From NCBI RefSeq assembly GCF_910592395.1, contig NC_088320.1, positions 7,934,001-7,998,000 on the forward strand: a stretch of 64,000 nt of DNA, read 5' to 3'. Shown one piece after another: positions 47,118-58,599 of the stretch. The stretch comes from Lineus longissimus (lineage: Eukaryota; Nemertea; Pilidiophora; Heteronemertea; Lineidae). The translations under genes were made by a program, and so were the position numbers. How positions within the stretch are numbered: position 1 is the first letter of the stretch; the number at the start of each line of letters is the position of its first letter. The notes beneath the pieces are model-generated. The model saw nothing but the letters and a program-made list of their open reading frames with translations, had not been told where the DNA came from and did not search any database.

Positions 47118-47913
47118 TAATAGTACACAAGAGCATATTTGCTGGCATTACAACACACTAGGGAGTTGGACCCGTGGGCCAATACCAAGTGTGTTTGAGG
47201 TCGGTTTAGTTTGGTGGCATTTGGCCAGTACTTTGCAATTACTTTTTCTACCTGAATTTGACCTTTACCTTTACCTCCAGTGGCCTACTGGTATTAACAA
47301 GGCTGAAAAAATTGGTACCCAAAACGCACCGCGGCAAGACGGTGACGTTGGTACTTACCACCATTTTATAACGCTATGTTACACCATGCCCCCCTCGCAG
47401 CACCAAGTTCTTTGTACGCAGAACACCCCTCTCATTGTATGGGATCTCTAAGCTCGTCTTGGTCATATGTGGGCCTTACAACGTGAGATAATGTGAATGC
47501 CATTGCCATGGTAAAAATGGTGGTATTTACCGACGTGTATCTGGCAACTTGTGCGGTGCACGGCGGGTCCAACATGTCTGGCTCAACAAACATGTACCAA
47601 GATTGATGGAAATTAATTTATTATTATTAGCCTGGTTAAAAATCTGCCTCATTTTGACTTTGACCTTTGAACACCAGTGACACACTGGTATCAACCTGGC
47701 TGAGCTTACCAAGTTTAGTAAAAATTGGTTCGTATACATTGAATTGGTGGCAATCATTGACCTTTGGGCATAATTTTGACCACCTGACCTTCACGTTTGA
47801 CCTTATGACCTTAACCTTTGACCATCCAGTGGCAAACTGGCCGACAGGGGCAGTATCTAGGGGCCATTGTGCACGCGTATGTTATAGACGGACGTCTGCA
47901 TGGATTGGGGATC
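47118..47913. other. No gene; TGACCTTTGACC-type repeat
   Basis: Two diverged copies of a repeat with TGACCTTT..CCAGTGGC and CTGGTAT.AAC..GGCTGA lie near 47255-47320 and 47655-47720. A run of TTTGACC/TGACCTT half-sites follows at 47755-47825. The phrase GGGGCCATTGTGCACGCG at 47857 resembles an F2 start. No exon was recognised. Confidence 0.5.
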
Positions 47914-48019
47914 ATCCCATGCAGCATGATTATTTCATACTTTCTCTATTTTTAAATAGAGAAAGTATGAAATAATCATGCTGCATGGGATATTAAGAGT
48001 ATTAAAATACTCTTAATAT
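47914..48019. repeat. Twin perfect hairpins (38-bp and 14-bp arms)
   Basis: The bases at 47914-47951 are exactly the reverse complement of 47954-47991, with only TT between. Overlapping its foot, 47990-48003 is exactly the reverse complement of 48006-48019, again with a 2-base spacer (AA). Both are near-perfect palindromes that could extrude as cruciforms. Confidence 0.95.
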
Positions 48020-48372
48020 ATCATCTTTTTTGTATTTCAATATTTATCTTTACCCCCAAAGTATCTATTGGAAATATCTTTATTTCTTAATTTCCAAGAA
48101 ACCTGCAGAGAATTAGATCAACCACCAATCAATGTGATGTCATCATAGCATCATGCAACTTTGAGTTCAAACCAAAGGATTTCGTACTCATGTCTACATA
48201 CGGATATGGGCAGTTAAATGCAGATGTATGCTCTTCTCTGTAAATGATTATTTTCTTAGAATGAACCAACAACTTTCAAACACAGACAACAGAAAAAAAA
48301 TCAAAAAACCACTCAAGCTGTCAGACTTTTTCTCCAGATAACATTGGCAAAGTCCGATAATTTGTTGGTGTC
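48020..48372. other. Nothing recognised
   Basis: AT-rich single-copy sequence between the hairpins and the 39-bp array. Confidence 0.5.
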
Positions 48373-49675
48373 ACCAATTTGTCCGATGGCCATGAGGTCA
48401 TGTTTTGGCTTGTCCTTTTGTCCAATGGCCATGACGTCATGTTTTGGCTTGTCCTTTTGTCTGATGGCCATGACGTCATGTTTTGGCCTGTCCTTTTGTC
48501 CGATGGCCATGATGTCATGTTTTGGCCTGTCCTTTTGTCCGATGGCCATGATGTCATGTTTTGGCCTGTCCTTTTGTCCGATGGCCATGATGTCATGTTT
48601 TGGCTTGTCCTTTTGTCCGATGGCCATGACGTCATGTTTTGGCCTGTCCTTTTGTCCGAAGGCCATGATGTCATGTTTTGGTTTGTCCTTTTGTCCGATG
48701 GCCATGATGTCATGTTTTGGCTTGTCCTTTTGTCCGATGGCCATGATGTCATGTTTTGGCCTGTCCTTTTGTCCGATGGCCATGACGTCATGTTTTGGCT
48801 TGTCCTTTTGTCTGATGGCCATGACATCATGTTTTGGTCTGTCCTTCTGTCTGATGGCCATGACGTCATGTTTTGGCTTGTCCCTTTGTCTGATGGTCAT
48901 GACGTCATGTTTTGGCCTGTCCTTTTGTCCGATGGCCATGATGTCATGTTTCGGCTTGTCCTTTTGTCCAATGGCCATGATGCCATGTTTTCGCCTGTCC
49001 TTTTGTCTGATGGCCATGACGTTATGTTTTGGCTTGTCCTTTTGTCTGATGACCATGACGTCATGTTTTGGCCTGTCCTTTTGTCCGATGGCCATGATGT
49101 CATGTTTTGGCTTGTCCTTTTGTCTGATGGCCATGATGTCATGTTTTGGATAGTCATTTTGTCCGATGGCCATGACGTCATGTTTTTCGCTTGTCCTTTT
49201 GTCCGATGGCCATGATGTCATGTTTTCGCTTGTCCTTTTGTCCGATGGCCATGATGTCATGTTTTCGCTTGTCCTTTTGTCCGATGGCCATGATGCCATG
49301 TTTTGGATAGTCATTTTGTCCGATGGCCATGACGTCATGTTTTTCGCTTGTCCTTTTGTCCGATGGCCATGACGTCATGTTTTGGCTAATTGTCCTTTTG
49401 TCCGATGGCCATGACGTCATGTTCTGGCTTGTCCTTTTGTCCGATGGCCATGATGTCATGTTTTGGCTTGTCCTTTTGTCCGATGGCCATGACGTCATGT
49501 TTTGGTTTGTCCTTTTGTCCGATGGCCATGATGCCATGTTTTGGCTTGTCCTTTTGTCTGATGGCCATGACGTCATGTTTTGGCTTGTCCTTTTGTCCGA
49601 TGGCCATGATGTCATGTTTTGGATTGTCCTTTTGTTCGAAGGCCAATGATGTCATGTTTTGGATAGTCATTTTAG
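48373..49675. repeat. 39-bp minisatellite, ~33 units, rich in CRE-type TGACGTCA
   Basis: The unit is GGCCATGACGTCATGTTTTG followed by GCTTGTCCTTTTGTCCGAT. By eye, about 13 of 33 units have the perfect CREB/ATF palindrome TGACGTCA and about 14 have TGATGTCA; one has TGACATCA and the rest have other changes. 39 is a multiple of 3, so open frames of up to 341 codons appear on both strands; they are artefacts. It lies 3-4.3 kb upstream of the signal-peptide exon. Confidence 0.95.
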
Positions 49676-49861
49676 CCAATTTTGGGGTAACTAATAAAAC
49701 GGTCTTAGATTGGTGAAACATAGTATTTTAAAACTCAGTGTACCAATTATAATTGGTCATGACACAGCATTATTGGAATGTTTGTGCCTTGCACTCCAGA
49801 ACAACAGAACTCCATATCATCAAATGGGTGTGTCCATATGGTTGCTTGGCAACTACAAACA

Positions 49862-50270
49862 TTATGTTGTGATCGCTTTGCGGTAAAGGCAATTGTTGTA
49901 AGCGCTCAAATTACTCAGCGAGTGGGTATTCTGGAGCGCTCTTTCCCCAAAGGCAACTGCAAAAAGGTAGGCCATTAGGAGGGACTTAAAAGTCTGGAGG
50001 GAATCAATGTTACTGAGCTTTTGTGGCAGCTGGTTCCACAGTTTTGAAGCAGCTGCCGCAAAGAAATGACCACCAAGAGTCCGGCAACTGAACTGAAGAA
50101 CTTCAAGGAACATCACAGATCCTGATCTAATGCTTCGGCAATTGATCCTTCTTAACTGAATCATGGATTTGAGATATCCTGGTGCCTCCCCAGTCAAGCA
50201 CTTGAACACCAAGAGCAGAATCTTGTACTGGATCCTGAGCTTGACTGGTGGTCAAACTTTCCCACCAAAC
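49862..50270 (-). pseudogene. 3' end of a CR1/jockey-like LINE reverse-transcriptase ORF
   Basis: The minus-strand frame reads the conserved C-terminus of such proteins: LVFKCLTGEAPGYLKSMI, then RTLGGHFFAAAASKLWNQLP, and SLQTFKSLLMAYLF. Homology continues a little upstream (RIQYKILLL) to about 50260. Everything N-terminal of this is missing (5' truncation, usual for LINEs). The fragment has no stop inside this part. Confidence 0.8.
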
Positions 50271-50364
50271 ACACAACTCTTGCGGCAGAGTTGAAAACCC
50301 GTTGGATTCGGCCTTCCCATCACTTCATCCTTTCGATCTGGGTGAAGGAGATAAAGTGTTTTTC

Positions 50365-50530
50365 CAATTCTTATCTTATCTTATGGCGGTGGGACATAAG
50401 GCCACAGCACGATTCCTCCAGCCTTTATGGTCTCTTGCTGCCCGTTGTGCCTCATCCCATGTCAGCCCCATGAGTTTCAGCTCCTCTGCCATAGTCCTCC
50501 ACCAGGTGGCTTTGGGTCAGCCTTGTTTCC
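50365..50530 (-). pseudogene. C-terminal tail of a second LINE (RTE-like)
   Basis: On the minus strand the frame reads TWWRTMAEELKLMGLTWDEA, then WRNRAVALCPTA, then a stop and a (GATAA)n tail. That C-terminus and tail fit RTE/BovB-type LINEs. It abuts the other LINE fragment head to tail and is equally 5'-truncated. Confidence 0.65.
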
Positions 50531-50994
50531 TCTACTCAGGGTTAATTCGGGGGCAAAACTGGTGACTGGTGAAACAAAAGTTCCTGAAACTGTTTTTATG
50601 GGAACTGACATTTTTAGTAACCAGAAAATATTATCAACTGCTTTTAGCTGAATGGATATATTTTAGTCATCAGTAGCAGGTTTGGCCCCCTAGGAGTCAA
50701 TAGATGAACTATGTTTAATTTGCTCTTAACATTGGATAGCCTCATAATTAAAGTCATATACCCGGTTAACGTGAAACTATTTATCATATACCCTATGCGC
50801 ATTGATCCGGGAGACAAAAAGTGAACCCAAGACAGTCTTTTCCAATATAAGAGTGTCCTTGTTTCCCTTTATAACATTTCAGTGGGCGAAAATCCAAGAT
50901 TCAAGTATTGCATGACCCATGAGGGTGATCCACCCATGCGATGAAAATATCTGGATCACAAGAGAAATAATGATGTGCATTCTCGTGCAGCTCT
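50531..50994. other. Nothing recognised
   Basis: No exon or clear repeat, apart from one isolated GGCCCCCTAGGAGTC phrase near 50683 that recalls F2. Confidence 0.45.
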
Positions 50995-51100
50995 GGGCAC
51001 GGTTGTTCAAAAGCACCAAAGTCATGTTATCCCTACAAAATGTTCACGTTAAGACTTAACGTCTCCGTTAAAGCTAACGTGGTTTTGAACAACTTAGCCC
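50995..51100. mobile_element. Short MITE with GGTTGTTCAAAA ends
   Basis: GGGCACGGTTGTTCAAAAGC at the left is mirrored by GGTTTTGAACAACTTAGCCC at the right (about 106 bp). In between is AACGT/ACGTT-rich sequence that can fold. It is too short to code. Confidence 0.65.
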
Positions 51101-51486
51101 TGCCGTTTGTTACGTCATATTGTTGAAATTCTCCACGTCGCGACTTTACGATGATTTCGTGAGGTAGTGACATCGTTGTCGACTCAAAGGTTACGCCTTC
51201 ACATCAGGAGAGAATTTTTGTCACAAAATTTTTTAAAAATCGCCCTTTAATCGATATTTTCTTAATATTTCTGGGGGAGGTGTACACACGCAAAAGTGTC
51301 CGTCCACGGATAGTTGATGGCCCATGGACGTTCTGTCCACGTCAGTCCATGGATGGAACGTTCATGATTAGAACAAACAACGTTTTACAACTGGTAAATC
51401 CAAAATGAGACACTCAAGATGGGCCACAAAATGATATGTAAAGCATTAAAGAGTGGCAGTATTCAAACCAGTGACTGCCTTTTGAA

Positions 51487-52520
51487 TGAAATGGCCAGGG
51501 CCATTGTGCTCACCTCATGTGGAGGAAAGATGGATAAAGAGCATGGTATTGTGTCATGTAGTGTTAGGTTTGATGTAGGTCCAAGCAATTACAATTTCCC
51601 CAAAATGGCCAATTTACAGTACATTCGACCTCTGTGACCTTGAAAAGTAGGTCAAATCAAAGAAGACCCGGGTGACACATTGAATGGTTGTAAGAATTAG
51701 ATGTACCTATGATATAAAATTGGTGCCAATCGGGCAAGTCATTACTAGGAATAATGGCATTTTGAAGAATTTAGGATTTGGCCCCCTCCCTGGAGGCCAA
51801 ACGACAAATCAGATCGCACCAAACTTCGGTACCTGAGATCACCTGACCAAGGGGTACATGTGTACTTAATTTGTGATCAATAGTCATTGCAGTTAAGAAA
51901 CGTGCCATAGTTACGGCCTGACGGCGAATTTACGCCATTTGACCTCTGTGACCTTGACAAGAAGGTCAAATTAAAAACCTGTGTGACATTTACTGAATGG
52001 TGGTTAGATGTACCCATGATATCAAATTGGTGGCAATCGGGCAAGAAGTTAAGGAATAATCACATTTTTAAGGTTTTTGGATTTTGCCCCTTGGTGGTCA
52101 AGTGGTGAATCATATTGGACCAAACTTCGGTCCCTGAGATCACCTGACTAAGGGGTAAATGTGTACCAAATTTGGTATCAATAGTCATTGCAGTTTAGAA
52201 ACGTGCCATCGTTACATCCTAATGGCCAATTTACACCATTTGACCTCTGTGACCTTGAAAAGGAGGTCAAATCAAAAACCTGGAGGATATATGATGCACC
52301 TTTGCTAGAAGTACCTACCATATTTTTTTCAAAATTTCCCGACTACTATTAAGGGAGATATTGCATATTTTCACTTTTAACGTTTGGCCCCCTGGTGGCC
52401 AAACCATGAAACGAATCGGACCGAAATTTGGTCTCCAAGGTGTCATTACATAATGGTACATGTGTACCAAGCTCTAACAGTTACGAAACGTGCCCTGCTA
52501 ACGGACGACGGACGACGACG

Positions 52521-52579
<59 letters not shown>

Positions 52580-52632
52580 ACGACGGACGCCACGGTATGG
52601 GATAAGCTCACCTCTGCTAAGAGGTGAGCTAA
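51487..52632 (+). mobile_element. F2 element, full copy B
   Basis: Start TGAAATGGCCAGGGCCATTG, end GAGGTGAGCTAA, a nearly base-for-base match to the copies at 29902 and 53635. The (GAC)n tract is longer (about 52500-52590). A short stretch before the tract (TTTCAACTCAATA) is missing compared with the other two. Confidence 0.82.
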
Positions 52633-53339
52633 AAAGCCAGGTGCATGGTTTTCAGTGCACCATAAAATCCTAGGTGCACTGTTTTTTTTACCACCAACCA
52701 ACTTTTCTTCTGGTATCCGTCGACAACGTTAGTCTGGTGGACACGAGGTTGGCCTTAAACTTGCTTGAAATCGAAAATTTGGACAACACACGTGTACTAC
52801 AGCGCAAACGGCAGCATTCTGACATATAGAAACATGTGGTCTGATTCTATTTTTACTTGTCACTAAGTGATCACGCGTCCAACCTCGTATGCAGGGTAAT
52901 GTGGCTTTCTCATTGGTCGAACGTTAATTTTGTTTACAGCCTTATAAGGCACTTGAGCGCAACGCAGTATTTCTCTGAAGGAGAAAAGCTTGATGGGTTA
53001 TATCCGGTACGCGCGAGACTACCGCAAAGATATTTCCAGAACTGCGAGATTTACGTCGGAGTACCGGTATAGTATGTCTTCTCTTGAGTATATAATTTCG
53101 GCGGGAATATTGCATCTCGGCTCGTGCACCTGCGGCAGTCGCGTCCGGTTTCTATAATTTCTGTCTATCATGGCCTAGTCTTTAGCACAAAAATAGTTCG
53201 ATAATTGAAATGTCTGACTTACTGACCCCAGTGTAATTAGCATCACTTTCCACTGCGTCGCAATCATTTTTTAGGCGCGCGATTTTTTAATGCATTTTAA
53301 AGGGCAGGCGCGCGATGTTTCATTCACCTAAAAAAAATT

Positions 53340-53377
53340 GAGGCGCGCGATGGTGCGCGGGCGCGATCGCGCGCCTC
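53340..53377. repeat. CpG-rich hairpin in a GCGCGC-rich patch
   Basis: GAGGCGCGCGAT at 53340-53351 is exactly inverted at 53366-53377. Further GGCGCGCGAT motifs occur near 53273 and 53309. This is far more GC/CpG-rich than its surroundings. Confidence 0.85.
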
Positions 53378-53634
53378 AAAAGGCAGTCACTGTCAAACCT
53401 CTGGAAAATAAAAATAAATTGGCCAAGTTTACCTGTATTCCATCATAGAGTCTATGATGGCCCATCATAGATTCTATAACGGATTCCATCTACTATCCAC
53501 TGACAGCCCATGGACATTCCATCCATGAGGGCCATCAACTATCCATGGATGGCCCATGGATGGATCGTTCCTGATTAATCAACATCATCTATAAGTGGAC
53601 AGAAACTTTTGCTTGTGTAGCATATGATAAGTAA

Positions 53635-54672
53635 TGAAATGGCCAGGGCCATTGTGCTCACCTCATGTGGAGGAAAGATGGATAAAGAGCATGGTATTGT
53701 GTCATGTAGTGTTAGGTTTGATGTAGGTCCAAGCAATTACAATTTCCCCAAAATGGCCAATTTACAGTACATTCGACCTCTGTGCCCTTGAAAAGTAGGT
53801 CAAATCAAAGAAGACCCGGGTGACACATTGAACGGTTGTTAGAATTAGATGTACCTATGATATAAAATTGGTGCCAATCGGGCAAGTCATTACTAGGAAT
53901 AATGGCATTTTGAAGAATTTAGGATTTGGCCCCCTCCCTGGAGGTCAAACGGCAAATCAGATGGCACCAAACTTCAGTACCTGAGATCACCTGACCAAGG
54001 GGTACATGTGTACTTAATTTGTGATCAATAGTCATTGCAGTTAAGAAACGTGCCATAGTTACGGCCTGACAGCGAATTTACGCCATTTGACCTCTGTGAC
54101 CTTGACAAGAAGGTCAAATTAAAAACCTGTGTGACATATACTGTATGGTGGTTAGATGTACCCATGATATCAAATTGGTGGCAATCGGGCAAGAAGTTAA
54201 GGAATAATCACATTTTTAAGGTTTTTGGATTTTGCCCCCTGGTGGTCAAGTGGTGAATCATATTGGACCAAACTTTGGTCCCTGAGATCACCTGACTAAG
54301 GGGTAAATGTGTACCAAATTTGGTATCAATAGTCATTGCAGTTTAGAAACGTGCCATCGTTACATCCTAACGGCCAATTTACACCATTTGACCTCTGTGA
54401 CCTTGAAAAGGAAGTCAAATCAAAAACCCGGAGGATATATGATGCACCTTTGCTAGAAGTACCTACCATATTTTTTTCAAAATTTCCCGACTACTATTAA
54501 GGGAGATATTGCATATTTTCACTTTTAACGTTTGGCCCCCTGGTGGCCAAACCATGAAACGAATCGGACCGAAATTTGGTCTCCAAGGTGTCATTACATA
54601 AGGGTACATGTGTACCAAGTTTCAACTCAATAGCTCTAACAGTTACGAAACGTGCCCTGCTAACGGACGACG

Positions 54673-54722
<50 letters not shown>

Positions 54723-54775
54723 ACGACGGACGCCACGGTATGGGATAAGCTCACCTCTGCTAAGAGGTGAGCTAA
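53635..54775 (+). mobile_element. F2 element, full copy C
   Basis: Starts TGAAATGGCCAGGGCCATTG, ends GAGGTGAGCTAA, with a (GAC)n tract at about 54665-54723. Near-identical to copies A and B, so the family was active recently. Confidence 0.82.
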
Positions 54776-55518
54776 AAAACTGCACTCGTGTATGATTCTC
54801 GTCATCCAGATGGCACGAGATGATTTCCTCGGCCTGAAAGAACTCGACCTGCAGTCCTGAGCTCTCAGACTGGGCAAAATCATCTTGTACGATCTTGATA
54901 CTTAGATCAACCACTTGTGCAGTTTTCTTATTTTATCATGTCTATGTGGGAAGTTTTATTTGATGTGATCACCTAATCATCATGATGAGGGCATTTTTAG
55001 TATGCCCCTCCCCCAAACGTTGCCAAAAATTACAGCTTATGGCCCGAAATTAGGGAAATATCATTCGCCAACCAATTACGATATTCTCTGTTGTGGGGCC
55101 ATCCCTGCAGAAAGACAAGTAACATGACCCAACGCGACTGGAAATGGGCATTGTTTAGTTGGTAAAGTATAGGTTCACTATCCACTCCCGATGTTATGCT
55201 CAATCCAGAAAGCACACATCCGGCTAATGACATGTGCGCGGAATGCCAACATGAGTCAACATTTATCACCATCAATGAAATGTCAGATTTATTCAATTAT
55301 TATATGAAGCAAGAAGAGAGGCATTGAATGGACCAAGGAAATGGCAGAATAGCGAGTGGTAACATACCAACTTCTCGCATGACAAACAATACTGAAAAAC
55401 CTGGGGAATCAATTCCCCATGTTGCCGAGAATCAGCCAGGCCTGAAAGCATGCCGAGCTGCCTGTGGTCCTGGGATAGAAAACTGTTATTTAGTAATGTT
55501 AGAAAAACTTTGGAGTCT
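54776..55518. other. Nothing recognised
   Basis: No domain or splice-supported frame on either strand, and no repeat seen. Confidence 0.45.
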
Positions 55519-56346
55519 TTAACCTCTTGACTACCGCCGACCACTATAGCGGTCCCAATCAAATACACTTGTTTACCAGCGATCGCTTGAGCCGTTTCTG
55601 TAATAGACCTTCGTGTGTATTGTTTGTTATGATCTGGCTCGGCTCTACTGGTATAGTGACGCAGCCATATCGTCTGCTAGCCACTAACATGACCGAAGTC
55701 ATATAGATGGCGCTGCGGTGGCGGCGAAGACGGAGGTTTTGCCAGATGCACATGGCTGCACAATAATGCTGAAAGGGTGGATGTCGTCCTGGGTGCCGAC
55801 AAATGGTACCCAGGTTCGAGATCGACTGGACAATAAGCACCCGGGGTGCCATTACACTAGACAAACAGCACCCAGCTTCTTTTTGCCTGGCTTAAGGATC
55901 TTAGGGACGAGGACGTTTCTTGCAATCTCGTTTTATCTCACGCCGTGGTAATTGCGGCATTAGCAGTGCGCGAAATAAAAAGAACAGATAAACAGAAAAA
56001 AACGCGTTTAGGCCTATGGGTTCTTTATCTCTCTCCCCTTAGAGACGAATACCCCGTTTGAATGAGATGGAATTGATGAAAGAAAGGTTTTTAGAGCGCG
56101 GTATCATGACACGTGACCTCCGTGAGCGTGGGGCCAACCTCGTTGTAGGTATAGAAAAGTGTAGAAGAAGAAGCTGGGTGCTGTTTGTCTAGTGTAATGG
56201 CACCCAGGGTGCTTATTTTCCAGTCGATCTCGAACCTGGGTACCATTTGTCGGCACCCAGGACGACATCCACCCTTTCAGCCACAATAATACCAAAATAG
56301 CCCCCAGTATGGAACAGTGTCAACGGCCTGGTAGTCAAAAGGTTAA
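55519..56346. mobile_element. piggyBac-like MITE with TTAA target and internal foldback
   Basis: TTAACCTCTTGACTACC at the left and GGTAGTCAAAAGGTTAA at the right are inverted repeats differing at one base, each including a TTAA; piggyBac elements duplicate TTAA. Inside, 55769-55882 is inverted at 56169-56283 with few differences (for example CTGAAAGGGTGGATGTCGTC), so the element can fold into arms of about 115 bp. There is no transposase. Confidence 0.82.
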
Positions 56347-58595
56347 ATGAAATATTGTTTTGCTGATATGGTAATAGGGTTCTTGAAGAATGATTTGCAT
56401 TGTGTAGAGAAAAATACAGCGCCGGCTGGTCCTGTGACGCAAACAAAGTGGAATATGGAAGGATTTGTGCATGCATCACAAGGCAACCCAGAGGTAAATT
56501 TACCTCAACTGTGGCACCATGCAAGAAGCAGATAACCAGACAGCCCTGTCCAAATGCGGCCTCCAGAGCCACAGGGGGCCTCCCGACATTTATTTGGCGG
56601 CATCGGGGAAAATGTATCGGCTGCCGTTTGTGGCATCCTGTCTCTGGAAAGAATGAAAGGGTCCATAAAGGCATCCATTTAGTTTAGCATGTTGGCGGCT
56701 ACCACTGAGCCATTTATTTTTCCACGTGCAAATCATGTATAAATTATGCATGCAAACAAGCTAGGTGCCCCGTAGTAACATCTAGTATCAGATACTCGAA
56801 CCATCTAGACACACAGTCGGCGGATCTAGGCGGGGGGTGATCAAGAAATGCAAGGAAAATGCATTTCAGAGCTTCTAGTTTTCAAATTTTCATGGGGAGG
56901 GGCCCTCCCCATGAAAATGAAAACTATTTAAATTTGGCTTCTACAAAATTGACAGGTGCTATAGTTTGAAACAACCCCACAGCACCCGTCCAGGTAAAGC
57001 GGCGCTGGCCCGCGGCCCGCCCAACTACAAGAGGGACAAGGATTGGCCTCGAATTGTGGCGTTTCAATTGTCATCCCAAAAGTAAACAACTTGATCACAT
57101 TAATTATTTCCAGCCGTAGATTGGCTGAAAAGAGCATATAGGGCATGCACCTGGTGAACATCTGGTCTACCCTCAAAATAGCACTGGAAATTATAGCTAA
57201 AGAGACTGCCGTGTTGCCAGCCTGCGAGCTGATGTCAACGTCAGCTCATTTCCTCAGCCTCGGCTGACTACGATGCATATCGTCTCGATTGAACACTCCC
57301 CCCATTAATCAATATGGTCGGCATGGCACCATGAATAGGCATGGATCATGCACATCAACAAAACAGAAAAAGTGGGGTTACGCCCAACCATATATATATG
57401 ATAAATCAGTCATACATGTATGCAATGTTTACAACACAACATTAAAGGCCTATGTTGTTCTCTATGTATTTGTAATTGAATCTGAAAATTTTCAAATGCG
57501 TCAATTCATATTCTAGATTTCAGCACTGCTGTTATGTAGACAGATATACAAATTAGCTTCTCATAAATGCCAAGTTTCTGCGAATTTGCATGCATAATTA
57601 CTGCACATACATATCATGCACTTCCATTTTCCTGAACCACCACTATAAAATACAATGAACACAACTGGCACACCCCTTTAAGGTTACAATGACAGTTAAT
57701 ATCTCTGATCACGATGCAACACAACAAAGGTATAGTATGTAAATATTGAAACGAAACCAAACGAAACAAGCCAAACGAAACGAGCCTAATAACGTTTTAA
57801 ACCTGAAATAAAAGATCAAGTTGACATGTAATATTCATTGCAGGGTTCGGTTAAGTATGTTTATGGCATGAACGTAGTCCCACAACATACTACCCACAAC
57901 AAACGTTGTACATCAACTCATCGCTACAGTCGTTTATCGATTACAATCTCACTATCAATTAATTTTCTCTCCAATTATAAAAGTATGACTGGACATTAAT
58001 CAGTCTGGCAAACAAATACGTGCCTCATGAAAACAAATTTTTTAAATATACTGAAGGTTTGTTTGCTTTAAAATGAGTTGCATTAGCAACGTGCCACAGC
58101 TGTTCGGACATATACAATGGAATTGATATTTCCCAATATTCCAGTATATGGAATTCGATCAAATACACATTTCAAACATCCTGACTATTGTGCAAGAATC
58201 TATCGCAAGTTGAAATGTAGTGGTGTAGCACAATTCCTACCAGCCCTACACTCCAGACGCACTGGACTCAGGCTATGTTCCACCCCCCTAACCAGTGCAG
58301 CAAGTCGTGGATTTTCTGCGGATTTTCACCGACGACCACTGGCAGGCTGCCAACCATGGCATCATTCAGTGCAGTCAATTCATCGGCTGTCGTCATGATC
58401 GGGTGCTGCAGTCAGAGCCAATCAACTTTTGATCAAAGGGGTGAATTATTATATACTGGAATATACTGGAAAGTTGTTGTATTCTATACTAGGCCTACCC
58501 TAACTTAAGAGTCCAAATCACAAATTGCATTCCTTATATCGCATCAGTGGCGCGACTGTAGTATGCCGCCGACGGGCTAAACACAGAGCGATAAA
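56347..58595. other. Single-copy sequence, no gene recognised
   Basis: I found no domain, exon or known element. The one structured site is the palindrome at 56886-56918. Frames such as 58117-58398 (plus) have no similarity I can name. Confidence 0.45.
56886..56918. repeat. Perfect 33-base palindrome
   Basis: 16-base arms around a single central G (56902), with ATTTTCATGGGGAGGG as the left arm. Allowing a 2-base bulge, the symmetry extends outward to TAGTTTTCA/TGAAAACTA (56877-56927). Confidence 0.9.
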
Positions 58596-58599
58596 GGAT

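Larger units (their letters stand above)
51284..53618. mobile_element. Putative TIR element hosting an F2 copy
   Basis: ACACACGCAAAAGTGTCCGT at 51284 and ACTTTTGCTTGTGT at 53605-53618 are inverted repeats, extending to TCCAC/GTGGA. Next to each end lies a GATAGTTGATGGCCCATGGA-like or TATCCATGGATGGCCCATGG motif, also inverted. Inside are a full F2 element and about 1 kb of unassigned sequence. No transposase frame was seen. Target duplication is unresolved. Confidence 0.55.

Noticed and set aside
48313-49721. Open frames up to 341 codons on both strands
   Set aside because: They arise because the 39-bp minisatellite unit is a multiple of 3; several frames stay open simultaneously, the peptides are pure 13-residue repeats, and no splice or start context supports them.
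58117-58398. 93-codon plus-strand frame
   Set aside because: No domain or homologue I can name and no splice or promoter support; probably chance.
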